Shown: piece after piece, positions 15,511 to 25,015 of the stretch | Layout of the letters: each line of letters opens with the position of its first letter | Position numbering within the stretch: the first letter of the stretch is position 1 | Notes under the pieces: model-generated | Databases searched by the model: none | What the model was told of the DNA's origin: nothing | The model's input: only the letters and a program-made list of their open reading frames with translations | Assembly: GCA_018064455.1 (NCBI GenBank) | Contig: JAGHVH010000031.1 | Span: 1-38,213, forward strand | DNA from: Candidatus Limimonas egerieequi | GTDB lineage: Bacteria > Bacillota > Clostridia > Oscillospirales > Acutalibacteraceae | Direction: 5' to 3' | Length of the DNA: 38,213 bases | Position numbers and translations under genes: made by a program

Positions 15511-16785
15511 ATGAAAAAGGAAACTATATGTATCCAAGGCGGATATGTACCTGGCAATGGTGAGCCACGCCAGCTTCCAATTATTCAGAGTACAACATTT
15601 AAATATGACAGTGCTGACGAGATGGCCAAGCTCTTTGACTTAGAGGCAGATGGCTATTTCTACTCACGCTGCGGCAATCCAACATGCGACATGGTCGCTG
15701 CAAAGATTGCTGAGCTTGAGGGCGGCACAGCTGCCATACTCACAGGCTCAGGCATGAGTGCGAACTTCCTCGCATTCTTTAATATTGCCGGAGCGGGTGA
15801 CCACGTTGTTGCAAGTGCAACAATCTATGGCGGCACATACAACATCCTCTCAACAACAATGAAGAGGATGGGCCTTTCATGCACATTTGTTGATCCTGAC
15901 TGCAGCGAAGAGGAACTGGACGCTGCGTTCCAGGAAAACACAAAGTTCGTTTTCGGTGAGACAATTGCAAACCCAGCACTTACAGTGCTTGATATTGAGA
16001 AGTTTGCTTCTGCTGCTCACGCTCATGGTGTACCACTCATCGTTGACAACACATTTGCAACTCCAATCAACTGCAACCCATTTAAGTTTGGTGCTGATAT
16101 CATCACACATTCAACAACCAAGTACATGGATGGTCACGGTGCAACACTTGGTGGCTGTATCGTTGATTCGGGCAACTTTGATTGGAATAAGTATGCCGAT
16201 AAATATCCAGGCCTTACAACTCCAGATGAGAGTTATCACGGCGTAGTATATACAGAAAAGTTTGGCCTTGGCGGCGCTTATATCGCTAAGGTTAATGCAC
16301 AGCTTATGCGTGATCTCGGTACTGTACAGTCGCCATTTAGCGCATACATCTTAAACCTTGGTCTTGAGAGCTTGCCAGTACGCGTTGCTCGCCATTGCGA
16401 GAACGCTCTTAAAGTTGCACAGGCACTTGAGAAGAATCCAAACGTTACATGGGTAAACTATGCTGGCCTTCCTGGTAACAAGTACTATGATCGTGCCAAG
16501 AAGTACATGCCAAATGGCACATGTGGCGTTGTATCCTTTGGTATTAAGGGCGGCAAGCCGGCTGCAGAGAAGTTCATGGCAAACCTCAAGGTTGCATCTA
16601 TTGAAACTCACGTTGCTGACGCACGCACATGTTGCCTTCACCCAGCATCAACAACTCATCGTCAGATGAACGATGAGGAGCTTATCGCTGCTGGCGTACC
16701 AGGCGACCTTATTAGATATTCCTGCGGCATTGAAAATGCTGATGACCTTATCGAAGACCTTGAGCAGGCGCTCGCAAATATTTAA
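15511..16785 (+). CDS. metY: O-acetylhomoserine sulfhydrylase (MetY-like PLP enzyme)
   Basis: A PLP enzyme of the Cys/Met metabolism family, 424 residues. The catalytic lysine lies in HSTTKYMDGHGATLGG, the phosphate-binding region in LTGSGMSANFLAFF, and YGGTYN and VDNTFATP are family marks. The GGCIVDSGNFDW stretch and the length favour MetY, which joins O-acetylhomoserine with sulfide to homocysteine, over cystathionine gamma-synthase or methionine gamma-lyase (about 390-400 residues). The context agrees: the downstream metA product carries the residue that predicts acetyl-CoA use. The start follows AAGGTGACAAA, 9 bases after glnS. Confidence 0.87.
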   Translation: MKKETICIQGGYVPGNGEPRQLPIIQSTTFKYDSADEMAKLFDLEADGYFYSRCGNPTCDMVAAKIAELEGGTAAILTGSGMSANFLAFFNIAGAGDHVVASATIYGGTYNILSTTMKRMGLSCTFVDPDCSEEELDAAFQENTKFVFGETIANPALTVLDIEKFASAAHAHGVPLIVDNTFATPINCNPFKFGADIITHSTTKYMDGHGATLGGCIVDSGNFDWNKYADKYPGLTTPDESYHGVVYTEKFGLGGAYIAKVNAQLMRDLGTVQSPFSAYILNLGLESLPVRVARHCENALKVAQALEKNPNVTWVNYAGLPGNKYYDRAKKYMPNGTCGVVSFGIKGGKPAAEKFMANLKVASIETHVADARTCCLHPASTTHRQMNDEELIAAGVPGDLIRYSCGIENADDLIEDLEQALANI

Positions 16786-16799
16786 TTGATGGTGATTTA

Positions 16800-18197
16800 A
16801 TGGAAAAAACATTAAGCACCAAGGCCGAAGTATCATATGGCCTCAGTGCTGTTGGTAAAGATATGATGTTTATGCTCACGGGCAGTTATGTTCTTTACTA
16901 TTTCCAGGACATACTTGGAGCTAGTGCGTGGGCGATGGGCGTCATCCTTCTTTGCGCACGTATATTTGACGCGTTCAATGACCCTATTATGGGTGTTATC
17001 ACTGCAAAGACAAAAACTAAATGGGGTAAGTTTAGGCCATGGCTTTTAGTTGGCACAGGCCTTAATTCTCTCATTACAGTAATTATGTTTGCAGGACCAA
17101 AGGACATGAGCCCAAAGGGCCTTGTCGCTTATGCTGCCGTCACATACATCCTTTGGGGTGTTACTTATACGATGGCCGACATTCCGTTCTGGTCTATGGT
17201 GCCGTCGATGACGACACCAGGCAAAGAGCGTGAACGCCTAACACAGGTCGGCCGTACATGCGCCACCATCGGCGGCGCAATCGTAACCGTTGCCGCTATG
17301 GTTTGCGTAATGGCGCTCGGCAACGGTGACGAGAGAGTGGGCTTTAGATGGTATGCCCTTATCATCTCTGTATTCACATTCGTAGCCATGCTTGGCGTTT
17401 GCTTTACAATGAAGGAAAAGTCAACAGAGAACATTGAGACTACTTCAGTAAAGTATATGTTCAAGGCACTCTTTAAGAATGATCAAGCGCTCACAATGGC
17501 GCTTACAATCATCCTTATTAACACAGCCTTCTATATCACAGCCAACCTTGCTATCTACTTCTATAAGTACGCAATTGGCGGCGAAGGCTGGTACAACAAC
17601 TATACGATGTTCGCAGTTGTGGGCGGTAGCTTCCAAGCTCTTTCAATGATACTCTTCTTCCCACTTCTTAGAAAACGTATGAGAGCTATCTCAGTTTTCA
17701 AGACTGCTCTTGTTGGTGCAGCAATTGGCTATGTTATCTTTACTATCATCGTATTTTTACATTTGCACCACTATTTCCTCTATATTCCAGCTGCAATCAT
17801 CTTCTCTTGCAATGGACTTTTGATGGTACTCCTTACCATCTTCCTTGCGGATTCGGTTGACTATGGAGAATACAAAAATGGTAACAGGGATGAATCGGTA
17901 ATATTCTCGATTCAGACTCTTGTTGTTAAGTTCGCATCTGGCGTATCCGCACTTGTTGCATCGATTTGTATCTCAACTTTCCATATCAGCAAAGATACAT
18001 CACACGTTGCGGGACAGCTGCTTCAGGGAAGCGCATTGCGCGGACTTGAGATTACAATCACAATTGTACCAATGATAATCTTTATCTTCGCTGCAATTGT
18101 ATTTTTCAAAAAATACAATTTGACCGAAGAAAAGATGGAGACTATAACCTCAGCGCTTAATGCGCGTAAAGAAAACAAGGACACGGAAGGCGAGTGA
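16800..18197 (+). CDS. GPH-family (MelB-like) MFS symporter
   Basis: This 465-residue polytopic membrane protein has about 12 hydrophobic segments and the marks of the glycoside-pentoside-hexuronide:cation symporter family. These are a [15 protein letters not shown] start, the [12 protein letters not shown] stretch (Asp-rich helix used for cation coupling in MelB) and [11 protein letters not shown] in the loop after it. Known members import sugars and glucuronides with Na+ or H+. The location, 14 bases after metY and 4 bases before metA, is odd for a sugar carrier and may indicate a different solute. The ribosome site is GGTGATTTA. Confidence 0.87.
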   Translation: MEKTLSTKAEVSYGLSAVGKDMMFMLTGSYVLYYFQDILGASAWAMGVILLCARIFDAFNDPIMGVITAKTKTKWGKFRPWLLVGTGLNSLITVIMFAGPKDMSPKGLVAYAAVTYILWGVTYTMADIPFWSMVPSMTTPGKERERLTQVGRTCATIGGAIVTVAAMVCVMALGNGDERVGFRWYALIISVFTFVAMLGVCFTMKEKSTENIETTSVKYMFKALFKNDQALTMALTIILINTAFYITANLAIYFYKYAIGGEGWYNNYTMFAVVGGSFQALSMILFFPLLRKRMRAISVFKTALVGAAIGYVIFTIIVFLHLHHYFLYIPAAIIFSCNGLLMVLLTIFLADSVDYGEYKNGNRDESVIFSIQTLVVKFASGVSALVASICISTFHISKDTSHVAGQLLQGSALRGLEITITIVPMIIFIFAAIVFFKKYNLTEEKMETITSALNARKENKDTEGE

Positions 18198-18201
18198 TTT
18201 T

Positions 18202-19119
18202 ATGCCAATTAAAATTCCAACAGATTTACCTGCAAAAAAAGTCCTAAACTCTGAGAACATCTTTGTTATGACAGAGACAAGAGCTGGTAAGCAGGACATC
18301 CGTCCTCTTAAAATCTTGCTTCTTAACCTCATGCCAAAAAAGATTGAGACTGAGACTCAACTCTGCAGACTTCTTGGCAATACACCTCTTCAGGTTGAAC
18401 TCGAGCTTATCATGATGTCCTCACACGAGAGCAAAAATACAAGCGAAGAGCATATGCTCAGCTTCTATAAGACATTTGCCGATGTCAAAGACCAGAACTT
18501 CGACGGACTCATCATCACGGGTGCTCCTGTTGAGCATTTAAAGTTTGAGGACGTTGACTACTGGGATGAGCTCTGCGAAGTAATGGAGTGGAGCAAGACT
18601 CATGTATGGTCAACATTCCACATCTGTTGGGGTGCACAGGCAGGCCTTTATTATCACTACGGTGTTAAAAAGCAAGACCTTCCAGAGAAACTCTTTGGTA
18701 TCTATCCTCACAAAGTGGACAAGAAGGGCTCTATGCTCTTTAGAGGCTTTGATGACATATTTATGGTTCCGCAGTCACGTCACACAACTGTGCTCCGTGA
18801 GGACATAGAGGCAGTGCCAGAACTTAAAATATTGGCATCTTCAAAAGAGGCTGGCGTCTATGCAATAGCAACCAAGCTTGGCCGACAGATATTTATCACA
18901 GGTCACTCTGAGTATGACGCTGACACGCTCTACAACGAGTATATGCGTGATTTGGATGCCGGTAAGCCAATCCATATGCCAGTAAACTATTTCCCAAATG
19001 ACAAGATTACAGCAAAGCCTCCAGTAACTTGGCGCTCATCTGCAAATCTTCTCTATTCAAATTGGCTTAACTATTTCGTATATCAGAATACACCATACGA
19101 TCTTTCTAGTATTAAGTAA
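18202..19119 (+). CDS. metA: Homoserine O-acetyltransferase (MetA family, Glu111 type)
   Basis: MetA acylates homoserine, the first committed step to methionine. The ATG at 18202 is used, since the longer frame from 18160 overlaps the symporter gene; the product is then 305 residues, as usual. The nucleophile Cys142 lies in [10 protein letters not shown], and [11 protein letters not shown] carries the conserved His and Glu. Residue 111 is Glu ([16 protein letters not shown]). In characterised MetA proteins Glu here goes with acetyl-CoA and Gly, as in Escherichia coli (TGAPLG), with succinyl-CoA. Acetyl transfer fits the MetY encoded two genes upstream. A weak site, AAGGCGAG, precedes the start. 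Confidence 0.93.
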   Translation: MPIKIPTDLPAKKVLNSENIFVMTETRAGKQDIRPLKILLLNLMPKKIETETQLCRLLGNTPLQVELELIMMSSHESKNTSEEHMLSFYKTFADVKDQNFDGLIITGAPVEHLKFEDVDYWDELCEVMEWSKTHVWSTFHICWGAQAGLYYHYGVKKQDLPEKLFGIYPHKVDKKGSMLFRGFDDIFMVPQSRHTTVLREDIEAVPELKILASSKEAGVYAIATKLGRQIFITGHSEYDADTLYNEYMRDLDAGKPIHMPVNYFPNDKITAKPPVTWRSSANLLYSNWLNYFVYQNTPYDLSSIK

Positions 19120-19133
19120 GGAGATGCATTAAA

Positions 19134-20456
19134 GTGGCTGATAAAGAGAAAAAGAGTGTAGGTAAAATGATATTGAAAGTAATCAAATGGTTCTTCTTAG
19201 GCCTTTTGATTTTAATCCTATCTGTTTTACTTATTCACACAATTTGTACTGGCGTTGCTCAGGTTCTCCTTCGCAACTATATCAAAGATGTTGAACCAGT
19301 TGTATATGAGAACCAGTTGGTTCCAGAAGTTGATGAAAAAACTGGCTTCTATACAATTACATCAGATGATGATATTAGGATAATGCAACTTAATGACCTT
19401 CATATCGGTGGTGGTCTTGCGACTTTAAAGAAGGATAAGAAGACCGTATATGAAGTTGCAACTATGGTACAGAAAGAAAAGCCTGACCTCATCATATTAA
19501 ATGGTGATAGCATCTTTGCTGTTCCTGACCTTATATTCAATGGTGGCGGAACACTCAATAACAAGATGGTTTCAAAGGAAGTAGCCCTTTTCTTTGACAC
19601 ACTTGGCGCTTACTATACAGTTGCTTTTGGTAACCACGATACAGAAGCTTTTGACTATACAAATAGAGAGAACCTTGGCAAGCTCTATATGGATGAAAAG
19701 TATAAGTACTGTATCTTTAACAGTGACTTTGATGGGTATGGCGTTACAAACCAATGCATCCTCCTTAAGGATACAAAGGACAACATTAAAAAGGCTCTCT
19801 TCGTAATTGATTCAAACGACTATATTGATAATTCGATTTCATCATCAATCAATTGGAGATACGATACAATAAACGACAAGCAAATTGATTGGGTAAAGGA
19901 TACAGTAAAGAGCCTTTCAGAAAAGAATGGCACAGAGATTAAGAGTCTCTTCTTCTTCCATATTCCAACTGGCGAGTTTGCATCTGCATATGCAGAACTC
20001 GCAGCAAATGACTTTAAGGATACAGAGGATGTAAAGTATATTGAAGGCATTTGGGGCGAGGAAGTAAGCGAGGATATCAACACTCGTATTTGGTACGGTG
20101 GATGTTGTCAAACTGACAAGGATCCAAAAGATGTAGATAACTTCTTTGAGGAGCTTGGTCCTGATGGCATCAACACAATGGAAGCTATCTTCTGTGCACA
20201 TGATCACACAAACAATGCTGTTGTAGAGTATAAGGGCGTATTGCTTGCATATGGTAACTCTCTTGACAACACAGCGTATTCAGGAATTGCGGCATATGGC
20301 CCACAGCGTGGTGCTGTGGTAATCACTGTAAAGAATGATGGCACATGGACACAAGAGCACAAGAATGCATACAAGGACTATGGCGCAGATACAAATAAGT
20401 TTATCAACGTAGATGCATCAACTTGGTATCGTCCTGATTATGCTCCAGCAAAATAA
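19134..20456 (+). CDS. Membrane-anchored calcineurin-like metallophosphoesterase
   Basis: The GTG at 19134 is preceded by AAGGAG about 10 bases away. The 440-residue protein has a basic N-terminus and one transmembrane helix (about 20-45), so its catalytic part should face outside. The metallophosphatase motifs occur in order: NDLHIGG (D-x-H), NGDSIF (GD), GNHDTE (GNHD) and AHDHTNN (H-x-H). This binuclear-metal fold hydrolyses phosphomonoesters or diesters; the substrate cannot be told. It is the last gene of the operon, 14 bases after metA, and its link with methionine synthesis is unclear. Confidence 0.85.
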   Translation: MADKEKKSVGKMILKVIKWFFLGLLILILSVLLIHTICTGVAQVLLRNYIKDVEPVVYENQLVPEVDEKTGFYTITSDDDIRIMQLNDLHIGGGLATLKKDKKTVYEVATMVQKEKPDLIILNGDSIFAVPDLIFNGGGTLNNKMVSKEVALFFDTLGAYYTVAFGNHDTEAFDYTNRENLGKLYMDEKYKYCIFNSDFDGYGVTNQCILLKDTKDNIKKALFVIDSNDYIDNSISSSINWRYDTINDKQIDWVKDTVKSLSEKNGTEIKSLFFFHIPTGEFASAYAELAANDFKDTEDVKYIEGIWGEEVSEDINTRIWYGGCCQTDKDPKDVDNFFEELGPDGINTMEAIFCAHDHTNNAVVEYKGVLLAYGNSLDNTAYSGIAAYGPQRGAVVITVKNDGTWTQEHKNAYKDYGADTNKFINVDASTWYRPDYAPAK

Positions 20457-20468
20457 GATAAAAATAAA

Positions 20469-20498
20469 GACCCGAGTTTTCAAAACTCGGGTCTTTTT
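20469..20498. terminator. Bidirectional terminator between converging genes
   Basis: A stem GACCCGAGTTTT / AAAACTCGGGTC is flanked by TTTTTG on the right and an A-rich run on the left. It can end both the plus-strand methionine operon and the minus-strand gene that stops at 20501. Confidence 0.9.
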
Positions 20499-20500
20499 GT

Positions 20501-21181
20501 TTATTCTGCTTTGAGTTTCTTTAGATCCTTGTCGCCAAAGAGAATCATGAAGAGTATCATGAGTACCTCGCCGAACATGCTGGTGAAGAACATCAGCTCT
20601 CCAGCTGATGCGCCAGCAGCAGAGATGGCGAACATAAAGAAACCTGAAAGGAAGAGGAAAGGATTTTTCTTCTTCTTTAAAGCGATGAGTCCGCATACCA
20701 TAAGTGGAATATCGGAACCGATTGAAAGTGCAAGGGAACCGATTGTTGCCCACTTTGGTGTGAGGTCGCCAGCTTTGTAGCGGAATACGTTTGCTACTGT
20801 CTCACCGTCAAGGACTGTGCAGAAGCTCTCTGCAAGGCCAAAGGCGATAAAGAATGCTGTGATGCCCCAAACTATCTTCTTCGTCTTGTCTTTTGCGCCA
20901 AGTGCTTCGGCACAGATTGGGAAGAGGAGTGGGATGAACACACCGTGGAATACGAAACGAAGCTGTGAGAGGCCCTTGAATATTGAGCCGCCCTTGATGA
21001 ATGCACCAAGTGAAATAAAGAGTGCATCATAGAAAAGTCCGAAAGTAATAATTGCTGCGAGAAGGAAAATTTTGTATTTGCTATCCTTGAATTTCTTAAG
21101 GAGAATAACCATAAATCCAAGGTGAACTGCTGTGATTACCCACAGCAAAGTGGAAAGATTGCTTAGCAAAAAGTTTTTCAT
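20501..21181 (-). CDS. Polytopic membrane protein of unknown function
   Basis: I do not recognise the family. The 226-residue product has about seven hydrophobic stretches: 8-28, 38-58, 72-92, 105-122, 141-165, 172-188 and 193-215. They are joined by short Lys-rich loops (KKFKDSK, KDKTKK, KKKKNPF) that fit the positive-inside rule. Few charges lie inside membrane segments, and no metal or nucleotide motif is visible. The start at 21181 has a good site (TATAGGAGGCAAAAGG on the minus strand). It lies 76 bases after the MFS exporter on the same strand, with a possible promoter in between, so it may be partly cotranscribed with it. Confidence 0.75.
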   Translation of the reverse strand: MKNFLLSNLSTLLWVITAVHLGFMVILLKKFKDSKYKIFLLAAIITFGLFYDALFISLGAFIKGGSIFKGLSQLRFVFHGVFIPLLFPICAEALGAKDKTKKIVWGITAFFIAFGLAESFCTVLDGETVANVFRYKAGDLTPKWATIGSLALSIGSDIPLMVCGLIALKKKKNPFLFLSGFFMFAISAAGASAGELMFFTSMFGEVLMILFMILFGDKDLKKLKAE

Positions 21182-21226
21182 TCCTTTTGCCTCCTATAAT
21201 AGTATTCGTTTTTTTGGGACAATTAA

Positions 21227-21255
21227 AGCATATCATAGAAAGCATTATATTTCAA
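21227..21255 (-). promoter_or_regulatory. Possible promoter of the unknown membrane protein gene
   Basis: On the minus strand TTGAAA (21250-21255), 17-bp spacer and TATGCT (21227-21232). It sits directly after the MFS stop codon. No terminator is seen between the two genes. Confidence 0.4.
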
Positions 21256-21257
21256 GG

Positions 21258-23243
21258 TTAGTCGGCAGGTGCTGTCTTCTTTTGTTTGTAGAGAGAAAGA
21301 ACAGCAAGGCCGACAGCATTGGCGGCAGCAAGGAAGAGGTACATGTTGCGGTAACCCTTGTTGAGGGTTGCCTGATATGTATCCTCGATCTGTGGAGCCA
21401 TGTCGCGTACAGCGTCAGCGTAGTTGTCACGAGCTGTGGCGAATGCATCTGGAACAGCTGCTTTGAGTTCTTCCATCTGAGCCAAGAGTTCCTTCATATC
21501 TGTCATTGTGCTGCCCATGGCACCCATAGCAGCTGCTGGCATGCCGGCAGGCATTGCCTTGCCTATGCCTTCAAGACCAGCGTTGATGCCGTTTATACCA
21601 GCATCAATACCAGTTGTGATTTTTTCAACAACTGGTGGTGTCATTTGGTCAAACATTGTGCTAACCATCTTGACTGTTGTATCAGTGATTGTTGTAACGT
21701 CACTGTTTTGCATCTCGTCAAGGAGTTCTGCTGGCATCTCAAATGAATTGTCACCCGATGACATAGAGGACATATCCATTTGACCCATATTGGAAAGGTC
21801 AGGCATCTCCATGTCGCCCATCATTTTTGAGAACATTGGGTTTTCTTTGTACTTTCCAAGTGTTTCATTAATCTCTTGAACGTATGGGAGTTTTGGCATA
21901 CTTATATCCTTTGGAAGGACGTTCATAAGCTCTGTCTGGAGTCCAGCGGAAGCATGAACGATGAATCCTACCATGATAGCAGGTGCAACTGCTGTACCGA
22001 TTGAACGGATAAGCGACAAAGTTGCAAGTGCAGAGTTACTCTCCTCATCGGTTGTGTTTTCAAGCATCATATAGTTGAGTGGTGTACCCATTGTGAGGCC
22101 AAGACCAAAACCGATTAGGATAAGAGCGATTACAACATTAAATATGTTGATGAATTTTGTTGTGATAAATGAGAGATAGAGGCAACCGACAATAGATGTT
22201 AAAAAGCCGATTGCAAGTACAAACTTTGCGCCACGCTTGTCTAGCATTTTACCTGAAATCATAGATGAAGCGCCTGCGCAAAGTCCAAGGATGATAACGA
22301 AGTATCCACCACTGCCGGATGCCATCTTGAGGCAGTTCTCGGCAAACTGTGGGATAAAGATCATACCCATCATAGAACAACCAACGATTATGCTAAGTAC
22401 AAGTGTAACCATAATCTGGCGGTTGTGAACATACTCGATGTGGAAGATTGGGTCCTCTGCTTTTTTCTCTACGAAAGCAAAGAGAGGAATTAAAAGGGCA
22501 GCGCCCAAGATAAATGGCCATACCTTCCATGTAGTGAAGGAATCGATAAAGTTAAAGAAATCGAGATTCTTGAGGCCATAGAGGATAGCGAGGATGATGA
22601 TTGTCATAAGTAGTGTACCGATCTTGTCCATCGCTTTGATTTCATCTGCGCGGTTGTTAGGAAGTTTGATAACGCCGGCGATTGCGATAAAGAGGCAGAT
22701 AGGGACATTTACAAGGAAAATCCACTGCCAGTTGTTAACGCCTGCGATATTGAGGATAAGGCTACCAAATGATGCGCCTACGACATTTGCAATGCCGTAT
22801 ACAGCACCTACAAGGCCAAGCGCCATACCACGCTTTTCCTCTGGGAAACTTGTACTAAATTCTGCTGTTGCAACAGGCATAATTCCGCCTGCACCAGCAG
22901 CCTGTACTACACGACCAATCATCAAAACAAGGAAACTGCCAGCAAAGTGCGAGAGAGCACAGATGACAGAACCTAAACCAAAGAGCATTATACTAATAAG
23001 GTATATAGGTTTTCTTCCTCGCTTGTCTGCAAGCTTACCGGAAATAGGAATGATTGCAGCATATGTGAGTGTGTAGATTGTAATCATCCAAATACCAAGG
23101 TTTGCGTCAACGCCAAGTTGAGATTGGATAATTGGACGAGCTGGGGTAATGATTCCGCTATCAATTGCGCCAATGAAAAGACCAAGGAGATAGAGCACTG
23201 ACATCCATACAAGGCTCTGTCCCTTCTGTTCATTTTTGCTCAT
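21258..23243 (-). CDS. DHA2-type MFS exporter with a ~200-residue Met-rich extracytoplasmic insert
   Basis: Residues 1-430 are a drug:H+ antiporter of the 14-helix type: GAIDSGIITPARPII in the first helix, GKLADKRGRKPIYL (motif A), GRVVQAAGAGGIMP (motif B) and GAVYGIANVVGASFGS (motif C, antiporter). Before the last helix (about 632-652) comes an insert (about 431-630) not found in ordinary members. It opens with a cluster of nine Met in residues 470-494, mixed with Asp and Ser, then Met/Gly/Ala-rich helical stretches. It should lie outside the membrane. The total, 661 residues, exceeds the usual 470-520. The substrate is unknown; metal, peptide or lipid handling is conceivable. The ribosome site is AAAGAAAGGATGG. 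Confidence 0.85.
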   Translation of the reverse strand: MSKNEQKGQSLVWMSVLYLLGLFIGAIDSGIITPARPIIQSQLGVDANLGIWMITIYTLTYAAIIPISGKLADKRGRKPIYLISIMLFGLGSVICALSHFAGSFLVLMIGRVVQAAGAGGIMPVATAEFSTSFPEEKRGMALGLVGAVYGIANVVGASFGSLILNIAGVNNWQWIFLVNVPICLFIAIAGVIKLPNNRADEIKAMDKIGTLLMTIIILAILYGLKNLDFFNFIDSFTTWKVWPFILGAALLIPLFAFVEKKAEDPIFHIEYVHNRQIMVTLVLSIIVGCSMMGMIFIPQFAENCLKMASGSGGYFVIILGLCAGASSMISGKMLDKRGAKFVLAIGFLTSIVGCLYLSFITTKFINIFNVVIALILIGFGLGLTMGTPLNYMMLENTTDEESNSALATLSLIRSIGTAVAPAIMVGFIVHASAGLQTELMNVLPKDISMPKLPYVQEINETLGKYKENPMFSKMMGDMEMPDLSNMGQMDMSSMSSGDNSFEMPAELLDEMQNSDVTTITDTTVKMVSTMFDQMTPPVVEKITTGIDAGINGINAGLEGIGKAMPAGMPAAAMGAMGSTMTDMKELLAQMEELKAAVPDAFATARDNYADAVRDMAPQIEDTYQATLNKGYRNMYLFLAAANAVGLAVLSLYKQKKTAPAD

Positions 23244-23295
23244 AATTTAGGACCATCCTTTCTTTAAATGTATTGAAAAATAGAACAACTTAAAT

Positions 23296-23324
23296 ACTAT
23301 AACAATGAATGGTCTTAAAGTCAA
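23296..23324 (-). promoter_or_regulatory. Promoter of the MFS exporter gene
   Basis: On the minus strand TTGACT (23319-23324), 17-bp spacer and TATAGT (23296-23301). The -35 begins right after the T run of the lysS terminator. Confidence 0.7.
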
Positions 23325-23353
23325 CAAAAAACCCTGACGAATTTCCGTCAGGG
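23325..23353 (-). terminator. Intrinsic terminator of the lysS operon
   Basis: Stem CCCTGACG / CGTCAGGG (23332-23339 with 23346-23353). On the minus strand it is followed by TTTTTTG, and it lies 15 bases after the lysS stop. Confidence 0.92.
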
Positions 23354-23368
23354 CTTTGATTTATGATA

Positions 23369-24997
23369 TTAGTCGAGTGGCTTCATCGTTGGGAAGAGGA
23401 TGACGTCACGGATTGACTCGTTGCCAGTGAGGAGCATGACGAGACGGTCGATGCCGATACCACAGCCGCCTGTTGGTGGCATGCCGTATTCAAGGGCACG
23501 TACGAAGTCGTCGTCAAGCATGTTAGCCTCATCGTCTCCGCACTCGCGGAGCATGAGCTGATGCTTGAAGCGCTCCATCTGATCGATTGGATCGTTAAGC
23601 TCTGAGTAAGCATTGCCGTACTCTGTACCAAGGATGAAGAGCTCGAAACGCTCGGTGAGATATGGCTTTGATGGTTTACGCTTTGTAAGAGGTGAAACCT
23701 CTACAGGGTAATCCATGATAAATGTAGGCTGTTCGAGGTTGGCTTCAACAAACTCGTCATAGAATGAAACGAGGATGTCACCCCAAGTCTCTTTGCCCTT
23801 TTCGATTTCGATGTGCTTTTCCTTGGCAAGAGCGATAGCCTTGTCGTTGTCGCAAGCGAATTCTTCGAAATCGATGCCAGTGTATTTCTTAACTGCCTCT
23901 GCCATTGTCATTCTTGCAAATGGCTTTTCAAGGTCGATGTCTACGCCCTTGAAAGTTACTTTGTAAGTGCCATTTGCTGCCATGGCAGCGTTGCGGATGA
24001 TGGCCTCTGTGCGGTCCATCATACCGTTATAGTCTGTATATGCCTCGTAGAATTCGATTGTTGTGAATTCTGGATTGTGCTTTGTGTCCATACCTTCGTT
24101 ACGGAAGATACGACCGATTTCATATACACGCTCCATGCCACCTACGATGAGTCTCTTAAGTGGGAGCTCCGTAGCGATACGCATATACATATCAAGGTCG
24201 AGTGAGTTGTGATGTGTGATGAATGGGCGAGCTGATGCACCGCCTGCAATTGTGTTAAGAACTGGTGTCTCAACTTCGATGTATCCAACATCATCAAGAG
24301 TCTTACGTACAGATGAGATGATTCTTGAACGCTTAACAAAAGTATCTTTTACTTCTGGGTTAACAATCAAATCAACATAGCGCTGACGATAGCGAGTGTC
24401 AGGGTCCTTGAGTCCATGGAACTTCTCTGGAAGAGGAAGGAGTGACTTGGAGAGGAGTTTGATTGACTCAGCGTGAACTGAGATTTCGCCTGTCTTTGTA
24501 CGGAAGAGATATCCCTTGATACCAAAGATATCACCGATGTCGGACTTCTTAAATGCAGCGTATGGCTCTTCGCCAATAGCGTCGCGAGCAACATATACCT
24601 GAATGTTGCCAAGCTTGTCCTGAATATTGCAGAATGATGCCTTGCCCATTACACGTTTAAAGAGCATACGTCCAGCGATGGCAACTTCAATTGGATCAGC
24701 GTCCATGATTGCGCGACGCTCATTGTAGTCATCGTTGATGACCTGTCTTGCTTCTGCCTCGTCGAGACCTTCAACGGACGGTGCGACACGGCCGGCAAGA
24801 AGCTTTTCCTCGTGCTCTGTATAGAGAGCTTTTGCATCAACTGTGTGATGTGTTTGTTCTGCCGTCATAACCTGGAATGGGTCATTGCCGGCCTCTTGAA
24901 GAGCAAGGAGCTTGTCGATACGAACCTGTCTTTGCTCGTTAGTTTCCTCAGCAGTGAGCTCGTGTTCCTCAACTGCTGGATTCTGGTTATCAGCCAT
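23369..24997 (-). CDS. lysS: Lysyl-tRNA synthetase, class II
   Basis: Class II synthetase that charges tRNA(Lys). An acidic N-terminal extension (about 1-30) is followed by the OB-fold anticodon domain (VAIAGRMLFKRVMGKASFCNIQDKLGNIQVY, described in two parts around residue 110) and the catalytic core. Motif 2 is GRIFRNEGMDTKHNPEFT and motif 3 is GCGIGIDRLVMLLTG near the end. At 542 residues it is slightly longer than the 500-residue norm because of the N-terminal extension. It lies 18 bases after greA, the classic Firmicutes order greA-lysS. The start follows AGGAGATAAGAT. Confidence 0.97.
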   Translation of the reverse strand: MADNQNPAVEEHELTAEETNEQRQVRIDKLLALQEAGNDPFQVMTAEQTHHTVDAKALYTEHEEKLLAGRVAPSVEGLDEAEARQVINDDYNERRAIMDADPIEVAIAGRMLFKRVMGKASFCNIQDKLGNIQVYVARDAIGEEPYAAFKKSDIGDIFGIKGYLFRTKTGEISVHAESIKLLSKSLLPLPEKFHGLKDPDTRYRQRYVDLIVNPEVKDTFVKRSRIISSVRKTLDDVGYIEVETPVLNTIAGGASARPFITHHNSLDLDMYMRIATELPLKRLIVGGMERVYEIGRIFRNEGMDTKHNPEFTTIEFYEAYTDYNGMMDRTEAIIRNAAMAANGTYKVTFKGVDIDLEKPFARMTMAEAVKKYTGIDFEEFACDNDKAIALAKEKHIEIEKGKETWGDILVSFYDEFVEANLEQPTFIMDYPVEVSPLTKRKPSKPYLTERFELFILGTEYGNAYSELNDPIDQMERFKHQLMLRECGDDEANMLDDDFVRALEYGMPPTGGCGIGIDRLVMLLTGNESIRDVILFPTMKPLD

Positions 24998-25015
24998 TTT
25001 ATCTTATCTCCTAAA

